In this document: positions 17,597 through 25,623 of the stretch, piece by piece
Layout: the number at the start of each line of letters is the position of its first letter
How positions within the stretch are numbered: position 1 is the stretch's first letter
DNA from: Lachnospiraceae bacterium
GTDB lineage: Bacteria; Bacillota; Clostridia; Lachnospirales; Lachnospiraceae
Assembly: GCA_024696005.1 (NCBI GenBank)
Contig: JAILHF010000041.1
Coordinates: 1 to 64,000, forward strand
Length of the DNA stretch: 64,000 bases
Reading direction: 5' to 3'
Position numbers and translations under genes: made by a program
Notes under the pieces: generated by a model
Database searches by the model: none
Told to the model about the DNA's origin: nothing
Seen by the model: only the letters and a program-made list of their open reading frames with translations

Positions 17597-19180
17597 TTGA
17601 ACAGAAAACGGATCAAGCGTGTCATCTTCGGGATCATTCTGGCGTATCTTGTGCTGATGATCGTTCTTTATGTCACGGAAAGCTTCGGGAGCGCGGAGGA
17701 AGGCAGGATCAAGACCATCGGGGATGCGGCCTGGTATCTTTTGGCGACCCTTACCACCGTCGGTTACGGTGACCTGACACCGATCACACCTTTCGGCAAG
17801 GTCATAGGCGCGTTGATGATGATCTCCAGCGCCGGTGTGCTCACCTTTCTCCTGGGATTGCTCTTTTCCCTGTTTTTCGGGCGTCTTCTGCCGAGATTTA
17901 CCCTGTGGTGGCTGAAAAGAAGGACCTGGCATGTATTCTCGAGCCTGAACGAGCAGTCGCTCTTTCTGGCGAAAAAGCTCGCGGCGGACGAGCCCGGCTC
18001 TGTCTGTGTTTTCTGCAATGCCTATGAAGGGCTTGCCCGCGAGATCTTCAGCGAAAAGGGAAACTTCGTCATGATCGACGCGGCGGTCGAGCAGGTGGTG
18101 CGCAGACAGAGGAAAAGCGCTGCCTGCAATGTTTTCCTTATCGGGGAGAACACCTGGGACAACTATTCGCAGGGAAGCGAATTCCTGAAAGGGACGAAGC
18201 GGGAGCGGATCCGGGTCTGCTGCGAGACCGAGCACGCTCCGGAGCATGTTCCCGAGAACATGGTTTTGTTCAACCGGCCGGACAACACGGCCAGAAGCTA
18301 TTGGATCGACAACCCGCCTGCGGAGGAGGAGCGTGTCTTTGTGCTGATCGGAAGCGGCCGCCTGGCCAGAAGGCTCATGGAGAGAGGGCTGCTGATCAAT
18401 GTCCTGCCGGACGGGAGACCGCTGGAATACCATCTTTTCGGTGACTGGGAGGATTTCCGCAGGGATCATTACGCCCTGCATAATGCCTTGAGCGTGGATG
18501 AGGTCTCGGAGACTTCGGACAGCGTGCTCTTTGAAAAGGAGGCGTGGAACGCCTCGGCCGAGCTGCTGTCTCGTGCCGACCGCATCATCTTCTGCAGCGA
18601 CGAGGAGGAGGAAAACCTCCGGCTGCTGGATGAGCTTTTCAAGTATTTCCCGACCCGGGCGGCCGTGGATGTGTGTGCGCCGCTGGAGGATGCCAGATGC
18701 AGATCCTTCGGAGACGACGGCAGGATCCTGTCGCCGGAGATGGTCCTGAAGGACCGCCTGAACCAGACGGCCATCCTGCTGAACGACCTGTACGGGCAGA
18801 AGACCGGCGGCGGCTGCCGTTTCGGCGAGCTTTCGGAGTTTCACCGCCAGTCCAACATCGCGGCTGCGGATCATCTGCCGACGAAGCTCCGCCTTCTGCT
18901 GAAGGGGGAAAAAGTGGACGCGATCACGGCAGAAAACTGCAGCAGGGCTTATGAAGCATACCGGGCCCTTTCGCCGGAGCAGAAGGTGGATTGCCGGCGG
19001 CTGGAGCATAAGCGCTGGATGCGTTTCCATGTCATGAACAACTGGGAGTACGCGCAGAAGAGAGATAATTCCCGGCGCAGGCACCATCTGCTGGTCCCGT
19101 TTGAGGATCTGACGCTGAAAGAGCAGGAGCTGGATGATTCCGCCTGGGAAGTATTGGGCGAGGTGAAGAACGTATGGTAG
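17597..19180 (+). CDS. Two-TM potassium channel fused to Rossmann and RyR-like domains
   Basis: The TTG at 17597 is preferred: GGGGGGAG lies nine bases upstream, whereas the ATG at 17558 overlaps the -10 box. The protein is then 527 residues. TM1 spans ~9-27, the pore loop carries the K+ filter TVGYGD at 54-59, and TM2 spans ~63-98. Two degenerate Rossmann (RCK/TrkA-N-like) segments follow, near 112-170 and 245-340 (VLIGSGRLARRL). A HRQSNIAAADHLPTKL stretch precedes a C-terminal RyR-like domain at ~465-527 (LEHKRWMRFHVMNNW...RDN...HHLLVPFEDL). Known families: RCK channels gate K+ flow by cytosolic ligands; RyR repeats in prokaryotes occur with Rossmann domains, probably as ligand-binding modules. 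The ligand is unknown. The gene overlaps the next by seven bases. Confidence 0.85.
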   Translation: MNRKRIKRVIFGIILAYLVLMIVLYVTESFGSAEEGRIKTIGDAAWYLLATLTTVGYGDLTPITPFGKVIGALMMISSAGVLTFLLGLLFSLFFGRLLPRFTLWWLKRRTWHVFSSLNEQSLFLAKKLAADEPGSVCVFCNAYEGLAREIFSEKGNFVMIDAAVEQVVRRQRKSAACNVFLIGENTWDNYSQGSEFLKGTKRERIRVCCETEHAPEHVPENMVLFNRPDNTARSYWIDNPPAEEERVFVLIGSGRLARRLMERGLLINVLPDGRPLEYHLFGDWEDFRRDHYALHNALSVDEVSETSDSVLFEKEAWNASAELLSRADRIIFCSDEEEENLRLLDELFKYFPTRAAVDVCAPLEDARCRSFGDDGRILSPEMVLKDRLNQTAILLNDLYGQKTGGGCRFGELSEFHRQSNIAAADHLPTKLRLLLKGEKVDAITAENCSRAYEAYRALSPEQKVDCRRLEHKRWMRFHVMNNWEYAQKRDNSRRRHHLLVPFEDLTLKEQELDDSAWEVLGEVKNVW

Positions 19181-21042
19181 TGATCGTATTTTCGGCAGCG
19201 GTATTCATGGCGCTGATCCTGTATATCGCGCTGGAACAGGACAAGAGGGAGCGCCTTACCGGCATCGCATTTTTTATCGCGACGGCGGGCGGCATCCTGA
19301 TCTACGGGTTCAGCTATGCCACGGAAGGGCACAGCTTTTTCGAGGATTCTTCGGGCGTGTTCAAGACGCTGGTGGATGTGGGCCGCATGTTTGTGGGCAT
19401 GAACAATGAACCGGTCTATCGGGCAATGCTGGAGGATGAGGGGCTTTCGGGAGGCGTCTGGAGCCTGCTCTTCTGGGTGACACATTTCCTGGCTTATTAT
19501 TCGATGGCCAGCGCGGCGATCCTCACACTCGGAAAGGGAGCGGCCAGAAAGCTCCAGTTATGGCTGCTGAACATAAGGGATGTGGATCTGATCTACGGGA
19601 TCACGGACAATGCCATCGCGCTGGGGCGGCATATCGCTACCGATCCGCATCTCTCTGTGGTCTTTGTCGGACAGGCAACGGCTGCGCAGGAGCTGGCGAT
19701 ACGTCAGATGAAGGCGCTCCTGCTTTCGGATGACATGGCAACGGTGCCGCAGGAGGGCTTTCTGGACTGCATCTCCGTAAAGGAGAAGAAGGGACGTCTG
19801 AAGCTTTACGCCATCTCCAAGGAAGGCGAGGCCAATTACAATTATGCCCTGCGCCTGCTCAGGCTTTTGGAGAAGAGAAAGATCCCGGTGAAGAACACTT
19901 CGCTGGTCCTTCTGGGCCGGGAAGAGCGGCACGGCAATGTCCTGCAGGCCTACAGCGACCATTACGGCTACGGGGAAGTGCAGGTCTTTGACGGGGCGGA
20001 GCTGACCTCGCGCCTGCTGATCCAGAGATATCCTCTCTGCAGCGCGATCGATTTCGATCCGAAGGGAAGAGCGGAACAGAACATGGAAGTGCTGCTGGTG
20101 GGCTTCGGCCACAGCGGACAGGAGATCCTTCGCAAGATCGTCGCGAACGGGCAGTTTGAAGGCAGCCGCTTTCATGTGGATGTGTTCGATCCCGAGTACG
20201 GAAGGCACGACGGCTTTTACCAGAAGCGCTATGCCGCGATGCTTGAGAATTATGACATCTGTTTTCATGCAAACGGTGGCAGGAGCAGGGAATTCTGCGC
20301 CTTTCTGGAGGAACACGCAAAACGTCTGAAGTATATCGTGATTTCCATCGGCGATCTGGGAAAGTGCAGGGAGCTGGCGGAGGAGATCATGGAGCTCATG
20401 ATCAAGACCGGGCGGAAGCTGCCCGTTTATGCCTGCTGCGATTCAAGCGTGGTACGTTATCATCCGCAGGACGAGAGCGTCACGCACAACCTGCATGACA
20501 TGGAAACGCTCTTCGGAGCCGACATGGACCGCCAGGCCATGGAGATCAACCATTTTTACCACGATCCGGCCGGTTCGCTGACGGAGCAGTGGCAGGAGGC
20601 CGATTACTTCAGCCGCATGAGCTGCAGGGCCAGCGCGGATTTCCTGGGTTCCTATCTGCCGCGTGTCCTGCAGGATGAAACGGAAGAGCCTGACAAGGAG
20701 ATGCTCGAGAATCTTGCGAAAACGGAACATCTCCGCTGGAATGCCTTCCATTATTCCATGGGCTATTCCTGCATGGAGAAAGAGGAGTGGGATGAGCGGG
20801 CAGCCAAATTCCGAGAACAGGAAGAAAAAGGCATCAGCCCCCGCATCCGCATCAGCAAGGACCCCGAAAACCACCGGCATGCCTGCCTGGTGGACTGGGA
20901 CGAACTGGATGCGCTTTCCAGGAAAGAGAATGCCGTGACCGGTGGCCACGTGGATTACAAGCAGATGGACCGGGATAATGTGGTGACCATGGCCAAGCTG
21001 CTTCGGGGGAACGGATCAGACAAGGAGGAAGGGAACGCATGA
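19174..21042 (+). CDS. Membrane protein with Rossmann and RyR-like domains, no K+ filter
   Basis: 622 residues. Three hydrophobic segments lie near 2-20, 28-48 and 92-115. The region between the last two is where a pore loop would sit, but it has no TVGYG; RMFVGMNN is the closest match. Two Rossmann-like domains start near 135 (DVDLIYGITDNAIALGRHI) and 303 (VLLVGFGHSGQEIL). The C-terminal RyR-like domain starts near 513 (LAKTEHLRWNAFHYSMGY) and, after a charged insertion, continues HACLVDWDEL...MDRDN. Its order of domains parallels the preceding channel protein, so the two are probably diverged paralogues forming a heteromeric complex (inference). Its start overlaps the stop of the channel gene (ATGGTAG), indicating translational coupling. 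Confidence 0.8.
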   Translation: MVVIVFSAAVFMALILYIALEQDKRERLTGIAFFIATAGGILIYGFSYATEGHSFFEDSSGVFKTLVDVGRMFVGMNNEPVYRAMLEDEGLSGGVWSLLFWVTHFLAYYSMASAAILTLGKGAARKLQLWLLNIRDVDLIYGITDNAIALGRHIATDPHLSVVFVGQATAAQELAIRQMKALLLSDDMATVPQEGFLDCISVKEKKGRLKLYAISKEGEANYNYALRLLRLLEKRKIPVKNTSLVLLGREERHGNVLQAYSDHYGYGEVQVFDGAELTSRLLIQRYPLCSAIDFDPKGRAEQNMEVLLVGFGHSGQEILRKIVANGQFEGSRFHVDVFDPEYGRHDGFYQKRYAAMLENYDICFHANGGRSREFCAFLEEHAKRLKYIVISIGDLGKCRELAEEIMELMIKTGRKLPVYACCDSSVVRYHPQDESVTHNLHDMETLFGADMDRQAMEINHFYHDPAGSLTEQWQEADYFSRMSCRASADFLGSYLPRVLQDETEEPDKEMLENLAKTEHLRWNAFHYSMGYSCMEKEEWDERAAKFREQEEKGISPRIRISKDPENHRHACLVDWDELDALSRKENAVTGGHVDYKQMDRDNVVTMAKLLRGNGSDKEEGNA

Positions 21043-21611
21043 AGAAAAAATTCAAGGTAACGATCAACGCACCGGTAGTGCTGGGCTTTGCGCTGGCCTG
21101 CCTGATAGCCTTTATCCTGGGGCTGGTCTCGGGAGGCTTCCTGACGGATCTGCTTTTCATGACAAAGCGTTCGTCGCTGCTTTCGCCGCTGACCTGGCTG
21201 CGTCTGTTCACGCATGTGCTCGGCCACAGCGGATGGGAGCATTTTATCGGGAACATGTCCTATATCCTGCTGCTCGGCCCCATGCTGGAAGAAAAGCACG
21301 GCTCGCAGAAGATCATCGAGGTGATCCTGATCACTGCACTTGTGGCTTCGGTGGTCAACAGGATCCTGTTCCCGAACGTGGGGCTCCTCGGGGCGAGCGG
21401 CATCGTCTTTGCCTTTATCCTGATGACCTCGTTCACGAGCTTCAAGGAAGGTGAGATCCCGCTTTCCTTCATCCTGGTGGCCGTGATCTTTCTCGGAAAA
21501 GAGATCATCGACGGGATCTTCGTCCGCGACAACATCTCGAACCTCTCCCATATCCTCGGAGGCGTTGTGGGTGCGATCGCGGGTTATATCCACAATGTGA
21601 AACGAAAGTAG
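21039..21611 (+). CDS. Rhomboid family intramembrane serine protease
   Basis: 190 residues with about six membrane segments and no extra domains. Catalytic features are intact: H-x3-N of the first conserved motif (GHSGWEHFIGN, ~62-72), the nucleophile motif GASG near 117-120, and the TM6 SH-x2-GG-x2-G motif near 169-176. Rhomboids cleave transmembrane segments of partner proteins. The ATGA overlap with the preceding gene makes it the third member of a translationally coupled operon, so the membrane proteins encoded upstream are candidate substrates or partners. It is short but complete compared with minimal bacterial rhomboids. Confidence 0.88.
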   Translation: MKKKFKVTINAPVVLGFALACLIAFILGLVSGGFLTDLLFMTKRSSLLSPLTWLRLFTHVLGHSGWEHFIGNMSYILLLGPMLEEKHGSQKIIEVILITALVASVVNRILFPNVGLLGASGIVFAFILMTSFTSFKEGEIPLSFILVAVIFLGKEIIDGIFVRDNISNLSHILGGVVGAIAGYIHNVKRK

Positions 21612-21624
21612 CTGCGAAATCCTC

Positions 21625-21653
21625 TTGTTTTTCTGAGGGGATATGTATATAAT
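21625..21653 (+). promoter_or_regulatory. Sigma-A promoter for the OFA transporter
   Basis: TTGTTT, a 17-base spacer and consensus TATAAT. It begins 14 bases after the rhomboid stop codon, so the transporter is a separate unit. Confidence 0.75.
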
Positions 21654-21706
21654 GATGTGAGTTTTGTAAACCGAAAAGGAAATACAGAAAGGAACGGTAA
21701 TCGGAA

Positions 21707-23119
21707 ATGAGCGAAAGTACAAACAAGAGCGGTGGCTGGCGCGAGAATAAGTGGGTCCGTGCGGCTATCCCGGCATTGCTGCTGCACTGCAGTATCGGTA
21801 CGGTATACTGCTGGTCCCTGTTCAGCCAGGAGATCGCGGATTATATCGGTTTTTCCAAGGGGGCAACGGAGTGGGCATTCTCCTTCGCGATCTTCTTCCT
21901 TGGAATGAGCGCAGCTTTCCTTGGTAATATTGTAGAAAAAGACATTCACAAGTCATCCCTGATCGCAACGATCTGCTTTGCGGCAGGCATGGCTCTGACG
22001 GGTTTCTTCATCTGGTTCGGCGGTCAGAACAAAGGAAATGTGCTGGCGCTGATCGGTATCTATGTAAGCTACGGTTTCATCATGGGTGTTGGTCTGGGTA
22101 CCGGTTATCTGTCGCCGGTCAAGACGCTGATGCTCTGGTTCCAGGACCGCAAGGGTCTGGCAACCGGTCTGGCTGTTGCAGGTTTCGGTGCGGCCAAGGC
22201 TATCGCATCCCCGATCATGACCTCCATGCTGAGCGGCCTGGGAGAGGGCGGCATCTACAAGATGTTCCTGATCCTGGCAGTTGTTTACTTCGTGATGATG
22301 TTTGTCGGTCACCTGCTTCTGGCGAAGCCGGCAGGCTGGCATGAGCCGCAGGGCAAGGGCGAGAAGCCTTCCATCATAGCTACCCTCAAGACCAAGCCCA
22401 TCACGAACTACATCGGCATCTGGCTGATGTTCTACATCAACATCACCTGCGGTCTGGCTCTGATCAGCCAGGAGAAGATGATCTTCAAGTGCCTGGGCTT
22501 TGCGGGCATCGCAGGCATCCTTTCCACGATCTCGGCAGTATTTAATGCAGGCGGACGTCTGGGCTTCTCGTCCTGGGCAGACACCATGAAGGACCGCAAC
22601 ACGATCTACAAGCTGATCTTTATCCTGTCCATCGCCTTTACCGGTCTGGTAATGCTGACAAGCGGCATCAAGACGGGCTCCGGCAACATGGCTCTGGCCA
22701 TCCTGGTGCTGGCTCTGGTCTATGTCGTAAACGCAGGCTACGGCGGCGGCTTCTCCAATGTGCCTACCCTGCTTTCCGACCACTACGGCATGGGCAGCAT
22801 CTCCGCGATCCACGGCATCACGCTTTCCGCATGGGCCTTCGCAGGTCTTACCGGTAACCAGGTTGCCAGCATGATCGTGAAGAATACGGGCAAGGTGGAA
22901 TACATCTACGAAAAGATCCTTTACACGAAGGAGTCTGCTGCGGCAGCAGGTCTGGATGTGGATGCGCTCCTGGCAAGCCATGACATGATCGAAGTGAACC
23001 CCACCGGTTATCAGAACGTGCTGATCTTTACGATCATCCTTTATGTGATCGCACTTCTGGCCTGCCTGATTCTGGTGAAGCCCACCGACAAGGCACTGGA
23101 AGCAAAGAAGAAAAAGTAA
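21707..23119 (+). CDS. OFA-family MFS transporter (oxalate/formate antiporter-like)
   Basis: 470 residues with about twelve membrane segments. The N-terminal segment after TM1 reads HCSIGTVYCWSLF, typical of the OFA family, and a family-typical motif GVGLGTGYLSPVKTLMLWF occurs near residues 125-145. Family members exchange small carboxylates such as oxalate, formate or other organic anions; the substrate here is not determined by sequence. It has its own promoter and a strong terminator, hence monocistronic. Codon use is biased towards frequent codons, suggesting good expression. The lysine-rich tail (KALEAKKKK) is cytoplasmic. Confidence 0.88.
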   Translation: MSESTNKSGGWRENKWVRAAIPALLLHCSIGTVYCWSLFSQEIADYIGFSKGATEWAFSFAIFFLGMSAAFLGNIVEKDIHKSSLIATICFAAGMALTGFFIWFGGQNKGNVLALIGIYVSYGFIMGVGLGTGYLSPVKTLMLWFQDRKGLATGLAVAGFGAAKAIASPIMTSMLSGLGEGGIYKMFLILAVVYFVMMFVGHLLLAKPAGWHEPQGKGEKPSIIATLKTKPITNYIGIWLMFYINITCGLALISQEKMIFKCLGFAGIAGILSTISAVFNAGGRLGFSSWADTMKDRNTIYKLIFILSIAFTGLVMLTSGIKTGSGNMALAILVLALVYVVNAGYGGGFSNVPTLLSDHYGMGSISAIHGITLSAWAFAGLTGNQVASMIVKNTGKVEYIYEKILYTKESAAAAGLDVDALLASHDMIEVNPTGYQNVLIFTIILYVIALLACLILVKPTDKALEAKKKK

Positions 23120-23134
23120 GCGAAAATGCTTTGG

Positions 23135-23166
23135 AAAGGCGGCTCCGGAAGGGGCCGCCTTTTTTT
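23135..23166 (+). terminator. Intrinsic terminator
   Basis: AAAGGCGGC pairs with GCCGCCTTT around a short loop and is followed by an unbroken T run. Ends the OFA transporter transcript. Confidence 0.92.
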
Positions 23167-23193
23167 GCGCTCCGGGTCCGGATGTGGTAAAAT
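23165..23193 (+). promoter_or_regulatory. Extended -10 promoter for the zinc-ribbon/LytTR unit
   Basis: TTGCGC, a 17-base spacer, then TG-G-TAAAAT. It abuts the preceding terminator. Confidence 0.6.
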
Positions 23194-23240
23194 GATGGTG
23201 AAGAGGCGGAGTGTTTTTCACAGCCGGAAAAGGAGAATGC

Positions 23241-23672
23241 ATGGAAAAGGACAACAGGCTCTTTGACGGAGAAAGGCTCTACAATTGCCCGAACTGCGGC
23301 GGATTGCTGAAAATGATCGCATCCGGCGAGTATGAGTGCACGCGCTGCGGAAGAAAGGAATACGATGACTTCGGCGTGATCAAGAAATATCTGGAGGAGA
23401 ACGGGCCGCGTTCCAAGGAAAGCATCGTTCTGGATACCGGGGTCAGGCCGGAAGTGGTGGACCAGTTCCTCAGGGAAGAACGTCTCATGGTGTTCAAGAC
23501 GGCTTTGGAGGAAGGTCAGTTTTTCTGCTCCTCCTGCGGGACACGCATCCTGTTCGGAACCCTCTGTGAGGAATGCCGCAAAAGAAAAGCAAAGGAAAAG
23601 GGCGGCGGCGGGGCGGCGGCCGGAGATTCCCGCCACGGACGCATGCACAGCAGACGGAAAAACAGAGAGTAA
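23241..23672 (+). CDS. Zinc-ribbon / helix-turn-helix protein
   Basis: Start set at the ATG at 23241, which has AAAAGGAG upstream; the track start at 23211 adds ten residues without a ribosome site. 143 residues. A first zinc ribbon (CPNCGG...CTRCGR) spans ~14-36. A helical segment IKKYLEENGPRSKESIVLDTGV...FLREERL follows, resembling the MerR-type helix pair of YvyF/TIGR03826 flagellar-operon proteins. A second ribbon (CSSCG...CEEC) and a basic Arg/Lys tail close the protein. It probably binds nucleic acid or a regulatory partner. It leads a unit containing a LytTR regulator. The YvyF relation is a resemblance only, since no flagellar genes are nearby. Confidence 0.7.
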   Translation: MEKDNRLFDGERLYNCPNCGGLLKMIASGEYECTRCGRKEYDDFGVIKKYLEENGPRSKESIVLDTGVRPEVVDQFLREERLMVFKTALEEGQFFCSSCGTRILFGTLCEECRKRKAKEKGGGGAAAGDSRHGRMHSRRKNRE

Positions 23673-23688
23673 CGGAAACAGACGGCAG

Positions 23689-24141
23689 ATGAAGGTTATT
23701 CTTGAAAAAGTTGCAAAGCCCGAAGAGGAAGGGGCTCATATAAGAGCGGTGGAGCTTACGGAGGAAGTGCGGAATGCGGTGGACCTTCTGGAAAACAATT
23801 GCCGCAGCATCTCCGTGAGCCGTGTGGGAGAGGAGAAGAGTCCGGGAGAAAGCTACATGCTGGGCACTAACCGGATCTATTATACGGAATCCATTGACAA
23901 GCGGACCTACGTATATACGAAAGAAGAGTGTTTCGAAACCCGCTACAGGCTCTACGAGCTGGAGGACATCCTGGGAGTGAATTTCCTGAGGGTTTCCAAA
24001 TCACTGGTGGTCAACATGCGCAAGATCCGCTCGGTAAAGACGGAGCTGAACGGGAGGATGACCGCCGAACTCCTCAATGGGGAAAAGATCGTGATATCCA
24101 GAAGCTATGTCAAGGATCTGAAGAGAAAGCTGGGGGTGTAG
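23689..24141 (+). CDS. LytTR DNA-binding response protein
   Basis: 150 residues. The track's start at 23566 lies inside the preceding gene; the ATG at 23689, 16 bases after that gene's stop, gives the expected length. The C-terminal ~100 residues form a LytTR domain (RIYYTESIDKRTYVYT, then FLRVSKSLVVNMRKI and VISRSYVKDLKRKL). There is no receiver domain, so it belongs to the stand-alone LytTR class that pairs with a DUF3021 membrane protein and usually controls a neighbouring ABC exporter. Exactly that arrangement follows here. The ribosome site is weak. Confidence 0.88.
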   Translation: MKVILEKVAKPEEEGAHIRAVELTEEVRNAVDLLENNCRSISVSRVGEEKSPGESYMLGTNRIYYTESIDKRTYVYTKEECFETRYRLYELEDILGVNFLRVSKSLVVNMRKIRSVKTELNGRMTAELLNGEKIVISRSYVKDLKRKLGV

Positions 24142-24576
24142 ATGAAACAGATCAAACTCATATTCAGTCAGACGCTGATGATCTCCACAGCGATCCTCTT
24201 CGGCCTGGGGATACAGGCTTTTTGGAATGCGATGTTTCATGGGGATGCGCGGATCGTCTGGGAATGGTATGTCCCCTTTACGATCATCTTTACCGGGTTT
24301 TTGTGTTCGGTCCCTTCCCTGATCTTCCTGGAAGAAGGGGAGACGAAAAAGAGTGCTTTTCCCGTAAAGATCGTGCTGCATTTCCTTGTGCTGCTCGGCG
24401 TGGTGAGCCTTTGCGGAAGGCTGTTTGGCTGGTATTCCACATGGGAGGCCTATCTTTGGATCCTGCTCATGTATGTCGTGATCTATTTCTTCGTATGGGC
24501 GGCAACGTTCTGGCTGATGAAAAAGGATGAGAACAAGATCAACAAAGCGTTGGAAGAGCTGCGGGACGAAGAGTAA
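24142..24576 (+). CDS. DUF3021 membrane protein
   Basis: 144 residues with four membrane segments (near 10-27, 43-60, 74-92 and 98-118) and a charged cytoplasmic tail. DUF3021 proteins are encoded directly after stand-alone LytTR regulators and are thought to restrain or modulate them at the membrane. Here the ATG follows the LytTR stop codon without a gap, indicating translational coupling. The ABC exporter behind the LytTR-type repeats is the probable target. Confidence 0.85.
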   Translation: MKQIKLIFSQTLMISTAILFGLGIQAFWNAMFHGDARIVWEWYVPFTIIFTGFLCSVPSLIFLEEGETKKSAFPVKIVLHFLVLLGVVSLCGRLFGWYSTWEAYLWILLMYVVIYFFVWAATFWLMKKDENKINKALEELRDEE

Positions 24577-24612
24577 AAGCGCGGCATAAGGCCGGATCGG
24601 ATCGGAAAAGTG

Positions 24613-24642
24613 CATCTTGGTAGCATGTTTCTGCATGTTGGT
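24613..24642 (+). promoter_or_regulatory. Candidate LytTR operator: two 9-bp direct repeats 21 bp apart
   Basis: CATCTTGGT (24613-24621) and CATGTTGGT (24634-24642) are separated by 12 bases, with a shared TG before each (11-bp repeats). LytTR proteins bind paired direct repeats with this spacing, on one face of the helix. The site lies ~80 bases upstream of the ABC ATPase start, where a LytTR activator would act. No strong -35/-10 pair is visible behind it, consistent with activation. Confidence 0.65.
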
Positions 24643-24720
24643 CGAGAGGTACTTTTCTTTTTTTGCGCGAAAAATTATGATGAGCATGCAGTGAAAAATA
24701 CAAAGGAAAGGAAGAAGAGA

Positions 24721-25623
24721 ATGAAGGCGATAAGAGTCAACGGGCTGATCAAAGATTATAAAGAGCACAGAGCGGTGGACGGGATCTCGTTTGAAGTGGA
24801 AGAAGGGGAACTCTTTGCATTCCTCGGAGAAAACGGTGCGGGGAAATCCACCACGATCAACATCCTGAGCACCATCCTTCAGAAAACGGGCGGAGAGGCG
24901 GAGCTGCTCGGGCACAGGATCGGAGAAGAAGATGATGCGATCCGCAGCCTCATCGGGATCGTGTTTCAGGGCTCCGTTCTGGATGACAAGCTTACGGTAA
25001 AGGAAAACATTTATACCCGGGGAGCTTATTACGGGCTTTCCAAAAAGCAGGTCGATGAAAGACTGGCGGGAATCCGGGAAAGCTTCGAACTGGATGAGAT
25101 CTGGAACAGAAGGTATGAAAATCTTTCGGGCGGGCAGAGAAGAAGGGTGGACATCACGAGAGCGTTGATCCATGATCCGAAGATCCTGTTTCTGGATGAA
25201 CCCACCACGGGGCTGGATCCCAAATCCCGCAGGATCGTCTGGGACCATATCGATTACCTGCGGCGGGAAAAGCACATGACGATCTTTCTGACCACCCACT
25301 ACATGGAAGAGACAAGGGATGCGGATCATGTGGTGATCCTGGACAAAGGAAAGGTGATCGCGAGCGGGACGCCCGCGGAACTGAAGACGGCCTATGCGGC
25401 ATCCCGGCTTGTCTGGTATGTGAAGCGGGATCCGGAAAACGAGGCGCTGCTGTCCGGGACCGAACACAGCTACGATTCCGACCACTATACCGTACGCTTC
25501 CGGGACAGCATTACGGAGCTGCTCTATCAATACAGGGACAGGATAAGGGATTACGAAGTGATCAAGGGAAGCATGGATGATGTATTTCTCAATCTGACGG
25601 GAAGGGAGATGGCAAACGCATGA
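24721..25623 (+). CDS. ABC transporter ATP-binding protein (ABC-2 type export)
   Basis: Start moved from 24610 to the ATG at 24721, which has AAAGGAAAGG upstream and begins MKAIRVNGL; the longer ORF runs through the LytTR-type repeats. 300 residues. Walker A GENGAGKST (~38-46), the signature LSGGQRRRVDI (~137-147) and Walker B ILFLDEPTTGLDP are intact. The C-terminal ~80 residues form the extension typical of drug/bacteriocin exporters (DrrA/CcmA-like). It energises the membrane protein encoded next, with a four-base ATGA overlap. The substrate is unknown; linkage to LytTR suggests a peptide or toxic small molecule. Confidence 0.92.
   Translation: MKAIRVNGLIKDYKEHRAVDGISFEVEEGELFAFLGENGAGKSTTINILSTILQKTGGEAELLGHRIGEEDDAIRSLIGIVFQGSVLDDKLTVKENIYTRGAYYGLSKKQVDERLAGIRESFELDEIWNRRYENLSGGQRRRVDITRALIHDPKILFLDEPTTGLDPKSRRIVWDHIDYLRREKHMTIFLTTHYMEETRDADHVVILDKGKVIASGTPAELKTAYAASRLVWYVKRDPENEALLSGTEHSYDSDHYTVRFRDSITELLYQYRDRIRDYEVIKGSMDDVFLNLTGREMANA

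Noticed and set aside
23211-23240. Longer N-terminus of the zinc-ribbon gene
   Set aside because: No ribosome site upstream, whereas the ATG at 23241 has AAGGAG at correct distance.
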